From Sipunculus nudus (lineage: Eukaryota; Annelida; Sipuncula; Golfingiida; Sipunculidae): DNA of 64,000 nt. Under the pieces are notes generated by a model. The model searched no databases. It worked only from the letters and a program-made list of their open reading frames with translations, and was not told the origin of the DNA. Both the position numbers and the translations under genes were made by a program. The number at the start of each line of letters is the position of its first letter. Position 1 is the first letter of the stretch. Where the stretch lies: contig CM049312.1 of NCBI GenBank assembly GCA_026874595.1, forward strand, positions 69,720,929 to 69,784,928, given 5' to 3'. Below, in pieces: positions 9,306 to 21,837 of the stretch.

Positions 9306-12058
9306 TAGATTGATAGGATAAAAGCACAATCTGGAAATCGTATTTGTCCTGTGATGGATACTTTAGTTACTCCGTTTGAGATATCTTGGGAAATTGATAG
9401 CCTTTAATTAGGAAGGCCGCCGAGTAAGATGAACTGGCGAACGAACACCTTAAATAATAGTAAATAGTAAATAAGTAATAGTTCAGAATATTACCCACCT
9501 GTTTAACTGTATTTTCCTGGTAGAAAAAAAGGGAATGGCGTGCATGTATTAATAATAACTATAATTAAAACCCTCTTAAAGAGAGTTCCAATCCTGATAA
9601 TTACCGCGTTATTACCCCCTTCCGTCCCTCTCAAATGAATTATACTTGAAAAAATTCTGTTGTACAGGTTTAAAACATTAATTAATCTGTATAAGAGAGA
9701 ATTCCCTGAAGAAATGTAGTTTGCATTTCAAAAAGGATTAAGAGCCTTCTTACAATCTTTTTGTTACAAGAATGTGTTAGCTATTCTATGGAACGTGCCT
9801 CAAGGTAATATGTATGTTTTCTTCGACATAAGCAAGGCATACGACCGGGTTTGGCATGCTTGCCTTTTGACTTTGGGATACAAGGTAGAGCCTGGAGGGT
9901 GATTTATGACGCCTACGATCGAGGATAGAGTGAGGTATGTGAGGTATGGCGGACTATACAGCTTTTGGTTATCTGTGAAGCAGTCAGTAAGGCATGATGA
10001 TGTTTTATCCCCACGGCTATACATGTTGTTTATTGATGATCTTCTTGTTAAATTGGGGAATTTCAGACATGGGGCATACATTGAAGATATTTATACAGGT
10101 AATCCTACCCAGGCAAACGACTTTACCCTCCTGTCCTAGTGACCATCGGGGTTACAGCCACGGTTGTATATATACTCAAGACAGGAGATTCGTATTTAAT
10201 ATAAAAAATAATTTTATCACGTTTTTTGGAAGGGAGTCAATGTTTCCTTAAGAAAATTGACAAACGGAGATGGCGTATTGGTAGCCAGGATATTAGGCAA
10301 GTCTTGGAATGAAAGAGTCATTGAAGCCTGTCGTATAGGTGAAAGGTGCCTTTTTATCGTTCATGGGATCAGGGGTCAGGCCTATTGGACTTAATCCATT
10401 AAATAAGGACATTTAAAATGACGGCACTGCCCAAAGCGTTGTATGGTGCAGAATGATTGAGTCAGCTAAACACAAATATTATGACCCAACTAGAACGAAT
10501 GGTAAGATTTTGTATCAAATCATTCCAAGGTTTCCACAGGAGTACCCGCTCAGACATTGCGTTAAGTCTTGTGGGAATGCCCCTTATTCAAGCTACCCTT
10601 GACAGATTAAAGCTTATGTTCTCCCGAAGGCTACATGGTCTTGGTAAATAGATAAATAGTTATAAACAGAGGGTGGAGAGTAAAGGTGGTGTCGCTGATA
10701 TGTGTATATAGTATTTTTTTTAACAAAAATACGAGTTGTCAGGATATATTCAAACCGCGCTGTACAATGAAGCACTTCAAATAAGGCGTGCTTGGTCAAA
10801 TTCAATTACTGAAGCGATTATTAACCGTGAAAAATGACTATGATCAACGATTGAATGTTGGGAATGACCTTGATATGTTTTAATGTTGAAACCGAATATG
10901 TTTTTAACATTGCTGCTGTGGCAGCTGCTATGTGTATCTCACTATCTTGTATCAGTTCACTTTTCAAACACACTTGTTAGCATACGTTGATAAAATCGGT
11001 GCTGCAACACCAGCGTATATCTGTGTCACTTCTGTGGTAATAATTTTGGTAATGCAGTAGAGCATGTTTCTGTCTCTTGCGATTATACTCGAGACGAGAG
11101 AGAAAACATATGGTCATTTATTTGAGACGAACTCCCAGTAGAGGTTTGGGTATTTCTGCATACCCGTGACGATTTGACATTCCTATCGTATCCTTTCAGA
11201 AATGCTGATATTTCAGTACCATCAGATGAACAACTTATTCCTACATAGAGTGGCATCATTCTCCTGCACGTAAAACGAGTTATTATGGACTTATGGCGTT
11301 AATTAAATTATCTGTTACAGAGATGGTAGACGCTGACTTGTAATGAAGATATGGGTATATAGTATCAAATTTACACTACAGAAAACATATTAATAGTTGG
11401 AGATACATTGCTGGTTAATGGTGGAATATATCCAGATATAGATCTATGTAATCTATGTAGTAACTTATCTTGTCGATGACATGGATATATATGTGTCTCC
11501 CAGCATGTAGTGTAATACTGGACAGAATGGGTTATATAGGATTAAGGCCAAAACAAAAATAAAAGGTATGGTTCTCAGGCACCGCCCGCGTCAATTTAAT
11601 ACCCCGCATCAAACATTTTTATTTTGATTTTCATCTTTCAAGAAGATAAAATTATACAATTTTGATACGATTTCCTTTGTTATGTAGTGCTTTTACCTGT
11701 TTAGCAAAAACACCCTGTTATTTTCATACTTTTCCATGGTCATATGACATTTTTATCGAAACATACAATAAAAGGTCAAAAATAAAATACCGCCCGCCCG
11801 CAGAGATTTGTGAAAAATAGTGTCTGAGAACCATACCTTTTTATTTTTTTGGCCTAAGTGGTAAACTTTATTATTGTACACGTATACCAATGTCGCAAGG
11901 GCACACATGTAGGTGTCCAGTTGTTGAACGGTTACCAGTTATTATTATTTTTTTTTTCGTTGTATATTTTCATAATATGGGGCTTTTAAGCCGCTATTGT
12001 AATACTCTTAATTTGTAACTCTCCGGTACTAGAGGAATAAAGATCATCAATCAATCAT
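9306..12058 (+). pseudogene. LINE ORF2 remnant, reverse transcriptase to 3' end
   Basis: Continues the LINE interrupted at 3609. It resumes with IDRIKAQSGNRICPVMDTL and then shows decayed reverse transcriptase motifs: VFFDISKAYDRVWH near 9815, VLSPRLYMLFIDDLL near 10005 and the degenerate active-site box QANDFTLLS (from YADD) near 10110. A C-terminal part follows (STRSDIALSLVGMP, 10540; a CHFC...H...C zinc knuckle, about 11030-11075; and LPVEVWVFLHTRD near 11130). Stops and frameshifts separate these blocks. The 3' UTR ends GGAATAAAGATCATCAATCAATC near 12058, a typical short-repeat LINE tail. The order of domains is that of a CR1/Jockey-like ORF2; the clade is not assigned. The 3' UTR is interrupted by the MITE at 11546-11854. 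Confidence 0.8.
11546..11854. mobile_element. PIF/Harbinger-like MITE (309 bp)
   Basis: Both ends read GGCCAAAA inward and share about 33 bases with one or two small gaps, through AAGGTATGGTTCTCAG. Flanking TAA occurs at 11543-11545 and 11855-11857, the 3-bp duplication usual for PIF/Harbinger. There is no coding capacity. Confidence 0.85.
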
Positions 12059-12180
12059 CCCTTAACAGTCAAATTTCCTTGAATATGCTTCCCTTCCCCA
12101 GAAATGAGATTGTAGTATATCCCTAGTTACAAGTGCCTGCATGTGTTTAGGGATTCCCCCCCCCCCCCCCGGGCCGTGAA

Positions 12181-12312
12181 AGGAAATTGCGCAAATGGAT
12201 TCAGCGCAGACCATCTGCACCGAGGGGAAGACAAGATGTCGGAACGAGCCAGCTGAGCAAAGGCACCCCACGTCCAGTCGATGACGAAGACCGCTTATAC
12301 ATGTACAACGAT
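12181..12312. repeat. Dispersed repeat, copy B
   Basis: Second copy of the 2718-2880 repeat, same orientation, lying just beyond the 3' end of the LINE. A run of 15 C precedes it. Confidence 0.65.
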
Positions 12313-12646
12313 TACGCCACTCATAAATGAAACCTTATCTCAATTATGAACCCTGAATTTAAAACGGTAGTTTCCACTGTATGAATGGCCAATATATATA
12401 CTGCCATGCAAGACAGGTTACTTTCGAAAAATATTACGGTTTATTTCGCAATTACATATACTTTTCCCGTCGGAAATAACATGTGCTTTTTTACAATTTT
12501 TCAATATATTTTATATTATGGTGTATTATTATATATATTTAATAAGTACATTTGTGCAATCACTCGAACATATTATATTATAAGCCTATGAGTTATATTA
12601 TAGTAAGTAGATGGTATAAATTTGTTTCATATTAGAACGTATACTA

Positions 12647-12709
<63 letters not shown>

Positions 12710-14727
12710 CCTTTTTCTAATTCCCTAAGAATGGAGATAAAATATGACAGATCCATCCTTTTTTATTTAATTCCCTTTGATGGAAAGGTAAACTATAAGT
12801 GTCTTACAAAAAGTTCCATTACCTTGGCGACAAAATCTCTATATTCTTTCTGAATTACCCAGTGATCAGTTTGATATATATGTATCAATTATATGTAGCT
12901 ACTGCATGCCATATATTATTCCTTTAGAAAGCCATTTAAAAAAATCAACAATTAACCCTTACAGCACGTATAGAGTATATAGCATGACTGCCATATAATA
13001 TTATGGTTCACATGTCTGAATTTAGCCCTACCTGGGCTTTAGTATCTACGTTTACTACTAAAATGCTTCATATAAAACGTGATTCCATGAATCGATCGAT
13101 GCAAATCAGTACTAGCTCTTATCACTAAATGAATCAGTCAGCCAGAGAGCCGTACTTAAGTTATATATTGTGCCGCAAGGTGGCAGTATCTGTTCCAAGC
13201 TTTGCGACTCCGCAAAGTATGTTTCAAGGTTCTGTTAGTGAGAGGAATAATGTTTTTACCATTGCATCGACTGGGCCAGTCTAGTCTGAATTAACTTTAA
13301 TCATGTCATGGAAATCACTTTTTAACCTTTGACACAATTCGATCAAACAACACACTAAATTATTAGTCATTGATATAAATAGACACCTCTGCTATATAGT
13401 GGCCATCGAGATCCAAATGGTAAAAAATGCAGATCTATGCCAGTTTGATAAATTTAATCCTGACGTATTCCAAAAGTTGTCAATATGTAAACACATGGAC
13501 TTATTTACTTATACTGAAAGTGTTACTGACGCAAAAGAGCTTTGTCAAGTAGCAAAAAATAGGCAAGCTGTTCATACGATGCCTGCATGTTAAATTTACA
13601 ACAACAAAAAAATAGGTTCTACCTCATTATTTATGTCTAAGTACATTGTACCTGAACAGCTAAAGTTGTTATGTTGCATGTCGTGTCAATAAATGATGAA
13701 CTCCACGTTCAGTAAGCTGGGCCTGTATATAGTGGTAAGATAACTAACTAGAGTTATACTGTCATCTGTCATGTGCATGGGTGGCATGCTGCCTCTCTCC
13801 ACGCACACACACACACACACACACACACATCTATATATATGACCACGCAGCTGCGGGACTGACCGAAACTGGTCTTAAATCACAGGTATAACTTGTAACC
13901 GTGCAATGTGATAGCTTTTGATTGACTCAAGGGGATTCTTAATATAGCCAGGTAGTCTCATTATATATATAGATAGGTGATCTTTTAGGAACCTGTATAT
14001 ATCATTATCACTTTTTTACTTCGTTATAAAGGACATTAAGTATAATTAATGTAACTCTGGGACAACATACGACAAGGACAGTTCCAGTACAGGGGTTGCC
14101 TTCACATGTACATTGTATTAAAAAAAAAAAAACATTAAAAAATTATAACTTACTTGTAATGTTAAGCAGGGTTATGAATTATGAAACGTTGAAATGTATC
14201 AAAATGTAACAAAATAACATTTTACGAAAATGAACTTATGTGCCCTACGTCAGCTTGACTTATAATTCTCGTCAAGACTTATTTTGTTTGAAATTATAAT
14301 ACAATAAACACACTTCGACGGATTATCATATAATGTTAGGTGCTTAATCAGAAAACGGAGTGAAAAATTCTATAATTAATAAGGTCATCATGAAATAATT
14401 AAGGAGATGGCCCATGGGTAGAAATTTTCAAGGGGTGATTGAAAGGTTTATCCAAATAAACTATTTAACATATATAGACATCTTATGTTTTAGACATCTT
14501 ATAGACATATCAGCAGTTATAAAGGTATAAATGTTGTACTCACCCAACAAAAATCCCCTTTTTAACTTCCTCCATATTGCTGAAAGTGGCTGATACCCGA
14601 GGCCCTATATATGTGAAAATACAATTCTAATTTTCCTTTTTCTTCATAAAGCTAGAACTACCTAAAAGGGCCTATTTAGATATCTTTAGTTTATTAATGA
14701 AAGATAATGCCTAATGTTATATAAGAA
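12313..14727. other. Unassigned AT-rich stretch with microsatellites
   Basis: No gene recognised. It contains (TA)n at 12649-12706 and (CA)n at 13803-13829. A 64-codon ORF at 13399-13593 has no recognisable motif. Confidence 0.5.
12649..12706. repeat. (TA)n microsatellite
   Basis: 58-base TA run. Confidence 0.95.
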
Positions 14728-15060
14728 AACGACAAAAAACGACTGATCCAACCGCACACGGGCTGTTCGTTTTGTTTATATCCACGTGTTTATAAAGTTT
14801 TCCCCAAAATAATCAAAATTATCCAACAAAAACATCTGGCGGCAAATCAGACGAACCCGAGTTTTGAAAAAGGGTGTTTTGCCACTATTGTGACCTACCA
14901 ATTTCCACACCATGTAACAAAGAACCCTAAAGCTTAAGTAACTTTTTCCCCTGTTTGTCAAAATGTAAAATGTTTGCTTAAAACTTTTAGATAAACAAGT
15001 TCAAACATACGTCACAGAGCCGATATAAGTACTTTTCTTGACAGGAATTAACTACATTTC
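14728..15060 (+). repeat. Dispersed repeat family X, copy 1
   Basis: Shares with 36433-36715 and 54889-55066 the ordered phrases CGCACACGGGCTGTT, TTTATAAAGT, CATCTGGCGGCAAATCAGA and GTTTTGCCACTATTGTGACC. It ends near a GACAGGAATTA motif also seen in copy 2 (about 36710). Non-coding; could be a SINE or MITE. Confidence 0.65.
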
Positions 15061-15139
15061 ATTAATATGTATGCAGGGTATAAGCCAGAATTCACTTGAA
15101 TTCAATAGAAAATCAAAGCAGGTACGTGAACGGCTGACT

Positions 15140-15545
15140 TGCCCCTTTCACACGGCAAATTCAAAACGGTTTCAAACCGTTTTGAATGCGAATTGAGCGT
15201 TCACACGGCAATCCAATGCGTTTTCACACCGATTTGGCTGATACGGTTTAAATCCAGTTCAGGAGGTGGTTTCAAACCGTTTCTAATGCGAATCGAATTA
15301 TGCCGCTACTCTAATGTGCCGTGTGAACGTTCAATTCGCATTCAAAACGGTTTAGACCAAGTTTTGAAGCAGCAACGGAAGCACAACAGATGCGAGAACG
15401 CTTAAGTTGTGTCAACACATTGATCCATGTGTGAAATGTACACCTCGTGCATTGGTGGTAGATGCCTGTGTGAACGCACTATACAGTTTGAAACAGATTT
15501 GACCAATCCGTTTTTGACAACACCCTTTAAACCGTTTAGCGTTTG
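15140..15545. repeat. Palindrome-rich MITE-like element (TTCACACGG family)
   Basis: Contains a perfect 13-base inverted repeat with a 1-base centre (TTCAAAACGGTTT / complement, 15160-15186). GTTCACACGGCAA and its complement, and further AAACGGTTT boxes in both orientations, lie up to about 15540. Much richer in CpG than its flanks. No target duplication identified. Confidence 0.55.
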
Positions 15546-16559
15546 AAAGTGGTATGTGATTAAGACACCAATTAATACATCATCTAATACCTCATTGTAT
15601 AAATTAACTCTCATACTTTATGTTCCAGAAGAATAATACCAGGCCCACTTCTTTTCTGACAGATAATCTCAAAACCTCAATCTTCATTATAAGAAAACTA
15701 AATTTGAGTTGTATATACTCTCAAATCCATCTTTAATTTACAGGTAACCTCAAAACGTAATTTAAACTAGAAATAATCAGAATACATCTTAATTATACCA
15801 ACATGATACCAAATTCTCAGATTTATGTAAATTATATATAATTCTGACATGGCTCTTTTAACAATGTGCATCATGTTTTTACCTCGAATAATATCAGAAA
15901 CCACCTACGAGATTGTCTTCCAAGCTGTATTCAGAGCGACTTCTAAAATGAAACGTGTAGCTGGCTTTAAAAATGAGCTTCATTGACGTACACTGAATCA
16001 ATAATTCCACACACGTAAACAACAGTCGCTGATATAACTTTCAATATACGTCGGCATGTGTATGGGTCACATCCAGATGTTAAAACTTATCTGATTGGCA
16101 AAGTATAGGTCCACTTGTTAACTTCATTGCATTGTCTATTCACCGTGCATGATAATATAAAGCATTATGACACTAATAGGTTTTGCCTGTTTTCTGAGGA
16201 CTTGTTAACATCGTTTAACATATAATAAATATAACTTCACTAGATAAGGAGCCACGTGTTAAATTTGTTCAGACGAATTTTACATGAAGCGGGATGGATC
16301 CTTTCAAAATATGTAACATGGGGGGGGGGGGGGGGTTAAACGAGAAAGTAAAGGATAATGCATTGTATAAAAGCATTTTGTCTGTAGCCATTTAAAGTTA
16401 AACCAGAAATCTGCATTCTAAGAGATGCAAGCTTACGCCATGTATGTGTGTGTGTTGGGGGGATGGGGGGAGCCCTATAATTATGAGATGCTCCTCAAAA
16501 CAGTGTGCCATTCACTTATTCGGCCCATATTCCCAGGGTTCATTCGTGATTGTACATTT
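15546..16559. other. Unassigned stretch
   Basis: No gene or clear repeat recognised; a run of 16 G lies at 16320-16335. Confidence 0.5.
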
Positions 16560-16735
16560 GTGAATAATCCTTAATGACGTTCCTGAATCCGAATCATGTT
16601 CCGGATCCACACCAGAATCTAACCCGCTTCTTCATTTGCCTATTCCCGAAATTCTCTGAAAGTTCATGAAGTTCCGTCCATGACTGTGTGATTTGTCTTG
16701 TTGACACACACACGGGTGGTGATGAACGCATACCA
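16560..16735 (-). repeat. Dispersed repeat with GGATCCGGAACATGATTCGG block
   Basis: The minus strand carries GACGGAACTTCATGAACTTT, then GAAGAAGCGGGTTAGATTCTGG, split here for length, then the GGATCCGG block. I recall similar phrases as common in bivalve genomic repeats; that attribution is from memory and uncertain. Confidence 0.4.
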
Positions 16736-16769
16736 TCCAAACTGAGGCAAACAACAGAAATAAGAGTAG

Positions 16770-16977
16770 CAGGGGCGGACACATAATAACACAATACAGG
16801 GCATGGTACAGGAGGGTGTATTCCCCCTCCACGGTGCAGAAACTTTTCGATTTTTTTTTTGTATAATAGTTCGAACTAAAGTAACCTTGGAATAGCAACT
16901 ATCAAGCATCCTATGTTGCTTCGCGACTTCGCTTTATGAGGCCCCCAATGCATTCCCAGATTCTCTATCCGCCCCTG
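16770..16977. mobile_element. CAGGGGCGGA-type hAT MITE
   Basis: Starts CAGGGGCGGACAC and ends ATCCGCCCCTG, the same termini as the MITE at 2141-2323. Length 208. No matching target duplication could be seen at the flanks (AGTAG versus AATAA), so the boundaries or the flanks have decayed. Confidence 0.55.
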
Positions 16978-17329
16978 AATAACATATATGTATATTAAAT
17001 CATCTTATTTGAGTGATATATCGATTTGAGTGAAACATTTTAAGGTACATCGCTGAGATCTTGCATGCAGTCAATTACCAGGTATATGCCAGGAGATATG
17101 ATCAAATATTTGAGGAAGATGGGAGTGTGTTCAAAATTTGACTTGGTAGCCAGCGGAATAATATATATCACGTCCCCATCTGTGGGAGATAAGGTTAAAC
17201 AAGGCTGTTGAAATCATGCATGCAGGTGTATCTGGCGGGAACATTAATACGAGAACAGCAGCTGAATAGCTTATGGAAATAATCAATGGTCTGAATCTAT
17301 AAAGTCAGCAACACTTTTTAACTCAGCTG

Positions 17330-18040
17330 ACTGAAAGTCATCTGAGCTATAGCGATCACTTTTTGTCCATCGTCTGTCCGTCCGGCCGGCCGTTGAAAGT
17401 GGGCACAAATCGTTACCGCCGGACCTAGGAACTTCTAACTAAACACCCATGGAGGTCCATAAAAATCATCTGGGAAACCTGAAATTAGGTCACTGTGACA
17501 TATACCCTCCGTGCTATGGGGTTTGGAAGTACCCCCCCCCCCCCCCCCAAAAAAAAATAATAATAAAAAATTGATACAAAAGATCCAGTATCTGAATAAA
17601 TAATGCATTGATGGCCATGATTCTTTCCATGAATATTGATCATGTAGTGTTTCATCAGATCCTGAAGACTGGTGGCGCCACCTGTATTTTTTTCTAATTT
17701 TTACATATTTTTTCTTATTTTTAGACCTTCAAATGAAGCAGTCCGGCCGTTAACAGGGCACAAACCGTAACCGACCGTTAGACCTAGAAACTTTTAACTA
17801 TATATCTAGAGAGGTCCTAGGCAAATCTCCTTGGAAACCTGCAATTAGTTCAGGGCAAAAAAACGTTACTGTAGGCAAATCTTCTAGGAAAGCTGAACTT
17901 TCGGGCTTCTTGAAAACAACCCCAAATAAAGTCACTGTAACCTGATTTCTAAGGACTATGGACAAAAAGAATGAATTTGAGCACTCTGGAAGTTGTTCTA
18001 CCCAATGTTTAACGTTCCTTATCAATCATTTTTACCAGAT
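17330..18040 (+). repeat. Dispersed repeat with GGTGGCGCCACC box
   Basis: Opens AACTCAGCTGACTGAAAGTC (same phrase as 7670-7735), followed by GTCCATCGTCTGTCCGTCC. It has two related sub-blocks (TAGGAACTTCTAACTA and TAGAAACTTTTAACTA, each near ACCGCCGGACC or ACCGACCGTTAGACC). The 12-base palindrome lies at 17671-17682 and a run of 17 C at 17532-17548. Non-coding. Confidence 0.6.
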
Positions 18041-19717
18041 CATAACATCAATAATAAATGCATGCGTCACCATAATGTCAAATAAAGCTGGGCGTCATGG
18101 CCCATGGGCAACTCGTTTTAATTAACAAATTTTTGGATGTTGTAAGAAAAAGTGATAAAAATGATCTCTATCCACGTATTTTATGTAGTTACATGATAAT
18201 TAACGCAATGTAATGATTTCGCTTGACACCATTTTGTTTTATTATATATTATTTTATCTTATCTTTTTTTGCATTTTTTAAATTAGTGATTATTTTGAGC
18301 CTGTTGAGTATCCACCATGTCACCGCCAGGACTTCCAACAGGAAGAAATATTGAAGAGACCGGGACGCCAATTGTTAAATACTGGGGCGTCACATTGGAA
18401 TTTTTAGAGTCCCGAGAGATCAGTGATTTGTGTCAAAATTGAAGGGTTTTGTAAAATTGAATCCTATATTATTTTACGTCATTTTCGTATCATTATATAA
18501 ATAAATATTAACTCTTTACATGATTATTTGAGTAAAACATATATAAGGGTCAGTTGTCGGAACATTGTTTTCACAATTTACTGGTTTAGAGGTTTACTCG
18601 ACAGTGCATATGCTATATGCTGCAGGAGTAAATTTTGGATCCCCAACAGAAAACAATTTCTCGCGTCCCATCGCACGTCTGGACCCCCAGGATCTAGCAT
18701 TCGAGTAAGATTTTATACCTCACGGACGCTTACTTCCACATCGCTCAAAACTCTGCAAAATATTAGATCCGCAGTGAATATTTTCCCTAATAGCTCATAA
18801 GATAGTGTGCTTAAACCAGACGAATATTGGTTTATTTTTGTCATCCTATAGTCCACCTAAGTGTTTTTTATGTAAGACTCTCATCTGAATTTGCAAACAA
18901 GCACATTCTCCCAATAACAGCGTGAATTAAAGTTGTCATTATTACTTTGTTGAAGCTCATGTGTTTCGATCAGCTGATCGAGATGTGACACACACTCACA
19001 CACACACACACACACATATATATATAAAGACCATTATCAACAATTGTTACTTTGACAAAGATTCAGCATTCTGGAAATACCATATATAATATATACTGTG
19101 AAAGTCACCGCGTTACCTTAACTGTATTACCGTTATCTGAATGTCGTTCCCAAATCAGGCGGCAGATCTTATATATACTATGAGTCTAACTAGTTGGCTG
19201 AAATAAATATTTCCTTATATTCTTAGTGTAATTTTATTGCTGTCCAGAAAATATTTTCTGGGATTGAAAGATATCGCTTTGAATATATACAGTATAATTG
19301 CTCAAGATTATGTTGCGCCTCGAGCAAAAAATAATTACAGACTAGGCCATATACAAAAAAATATTCTATGGTTTATCCGCTCTCAGTTTTTTCGTGGATT
19401 TTTTTTTTTTCGAATGAAACCCAGGCTAATGTTGCTAATTTGTGTTAAAGCACAAATTCTTCTAAAGAACTAATAAATGTATGGAAAATAGAATAAATTT
19501 TGCGTTAACCACATTCACCTTTTCAAGAACTGAAGCAATTTCTTTTAAATTTTCTAGTCTAGTTGGCAAAATTCCACGTATTGTGTCTGACCGGTAACAA
19601 TGTACCATATTTCAATTTGCCCATGAAGTGTGTGTAGGATAATAATGTTCTTTCTGTACCTCCCCTTCACCTAGGCCAGCCAGGTCTGCACGGTGTTCTG
19701 TCAGTGATATTGACCTG

Positions 19718-19782
<65 letters not shown>

Positions 19783-19925
19783 AAAGACAACAAATGCTAT
19801 TATATGTAAGTATTGTACATATTTATTGAAATTAGTAGTTGTGAAAAGTAACATAAATGATGTTCACTATAGACTTAAGAAATAAAAAAAAGAAAATGTT
19901 AGCCTTTATATATAGTATTGACAAA
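18041..19925. other. Unassigned stretch
   Basis: No gene recognised. Contains (CA)n followed by (TA)n near 18988-19025. The 90-codon ORF at 18528-18800 has no motif I can recognise. Confidence 0.5.
19720..19778. repeat. (TA)n microsatellite
   Basis: 59-base TA run. Confidence 0.95.
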
Positions 19926-19928
19926 CCA

Positions 19929-20600
19929 GTAATGTGGAACTCGAGTCCACTTTTTTAGGGACTCGGAGGTCCTAGACTCAGACTTGTACTCGGACTTGGA
20001 GGTATAGGAACCCCAGAAATCACGCCGAGACTATCTCGAGTCCGAAAGAAAGAATTGTGACACTTATTATAACATTATGTACATGTGTGAACTACTGACA
20101 CAATAGTACAATATTGTAACATTATATATGCCAATAATAACAATATATATACAAAGCGTTGTTCAGCATCGGGAGCTATAAGTGTAATTGACCAATTAGT
20201 AAACGTATGTACGTGTGAACTAAGTTAAAAATGTAAATCATAATCTGAAATTTTAGAATTTAAATTGCATTAAGGATATTTGTATTGGACTCGGATTCGG
20301 ACTCGAGTTCCAAATGACTCGGACTCGAGTTCTAAATGACTCGGACTCGAATTCCAAATGCCTCGGCCTCGAGTTCTAAATGTCTCGGACTCGAGTACCA
20401 AATGACTGGGACTCGAGTTCCAAATGACTCGGACTCCAGTTCCAAATGACTGGGACTCGAGTTCCAAATGGCTCGGACTCGAGTTCCAAATGACTCGGAC
20501 TCGAAGAAAATGGACTTGGACTCGAACCTCGAGATCAAAGACTTGGTCTGGAAGTGGTCTGGACTCGGACTTGCACTCGGACTCGGATGGTGATGACTCG
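19929..20600. repeat. Foldback-like element with CTCGAGT-rich arms
   Basis: The left arm (19929-20048) and right region (20285-20600) are both built of GGACTCGAGT / ACTCGAGTCC boxes in inverted orientation around about 230 bases of AT-rich sequence. The right arm includes the 22-bp minisatellite. CTCGAG is self-complementary, so folding can use many registers. Confidence 0.65.
20299..20496. repeat. 22-bp minisatellite, nine copies
   Basis: Nine contiguous 22-base units with consensus GGACTCGAGTTCCAAATGAC plus TC. Single-base differences lie mostly at the CTCGAG core and the fourth-last base. Because 22 is not a multiple of 3, all frames stay open; the ORFs here are by-products of the repeat. 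Confidence 0.9.
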
Positions 20601-20776
20601 ACTATAGTCGTATACAGTATATATAGTGATGTACATCACTGTAAGAAACATCTAGATCATAACTGCTCATGTTAATATTGTTCAGATTGATTGAAATAAG
20701 TGTATATTGTAGTGAAAAGTAACACAGATGATGTTCACTAGGCTTTAGAGGGGGATAAAGAGAAAAATGTTAGCTG

Positions 20777-20782
<6 letters not shown>

Positions 20783-20828
<46 letters not shown>

Positions 20829-20836
20829 TAATAATA
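20783..20836. repeat. (AAT)n microsatellite
   Basis: About 17 trinucleotide units with one slip. Confidence 0.95.
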
Positions 20837-20923
20837 TACTTTTGATAAACAGCTGGATCATAACTGCTTGGAAATCAGATTATAAAAAGCTGCATTAAAA
20901 ATACTTAATACATAAGCAATGAA

Positions 20924-21211
20924 TTGAGCTAAGATTCCTTATGTGCGGTATGCGGAATGCGGGAAACGGAATTTGGAATGCGTATAAAATGTATATACCA
21001 AATAAATAAGGTAAAATTCGATCCTTTTGCACGGATCCGGCATGCGGAATGCGTATCCGGCAAACACATCGATTTTTGAAGGTTCCGGATGGTATCCAGG
21101 GAGAACACATAGAAAACCTGTATATGCAGCCGTGCAGGTTCAAATGAAATCTCTCAACACCAATTCCGCATGCCGCATTCCGCATCCCGTACATAAGGAA
21201 GCTTAGCTTAA
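20924..21211. repeat. 288-bp inverted-repeat element (GCTAAG...CTTAGC)
   Basis: The left end TTGAGCTAAGATTCCTTATG and the complement of the right end TTAAGCTAAGCTTCCTTATG match, and continue through GYGGTATGCGGAATGCGG-like sequence. Internal copies of GCGGAATGCG increase self-pairing. Likely a MITE; no target duplication identified. Confidence 0.65.
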
Positions 21212-21307
21212 CAAAGAGTGATACGATGCGACAGAAAAAAAAGGCCCTACACACGTAACACTCGGGCTGATCGATAGGTATAACTTGATATGAGCGACCC
21301 CATGATG

Positions 21308-21339
<32 letters not shown>

Positions 21340-21837
21340 CTTCCGCCACAAATCCCGCTTTGCACTTTGTTATGGACCATGGTCTCAGACCTTTTCAGTC
21401 TAAAAAATTCCTACACCCCTGGAAATTGAAATCACATTATCACATTTGTTAAATTGTTTTGTTATGGTCTTTATACTAGAATTGTTGTTAAATTTTGAAG
21501 TGATGAAGCAATGTAAAGTTCTAAGTTGTAATCAAAGTCCTCAGATATTACGGCATATCAATGTTTCAAGCCCAATTAAGTGTGAGGTGCCATAAATGAA
21601 CCCAGAAATTATTTAAAATAAAATGCATACATTTGCCACCTCTATGGGTTTCCTAATTAGGCAAACCTCAGGGTCTTGAATTACAGGGTCAATAGTTCTC
21701 GGGGTCAAATAACATCCCCCCCCCCCCAACACACACACCGTGCACACAGGCATTTTTATATGTTCAGTATTATAACGCCATCTGTCGGTAATAGATTGGA
21801 CTATTTACAAGGGTCACTGTGTAACCGAGACCAGTAT

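Noticed and set aside
2718-12312. LTR retrotransposon (direct repeats about 9.4 kb apart)
   Set aside because: The interior is a LINE with an APE-type endonuclease motif and no gag, protease or integrase; the repeats lack LTR ends and primer-binding features.
13399-13593. Possible small gene (64 codons)
   Set aside because: No recognisable motif, no splice or homology support, and its length is expected by chance.
18528-18800. Possible small gene (90 codons)
   Set aside because: No motif recognised, and no start-context or splice evidence.
20270-20675. ORFs on both strands rich in ES/SS and RTR residues
   Set aside because: They are translations of the 22-bp minisatellite, open in all frames because of its composition.
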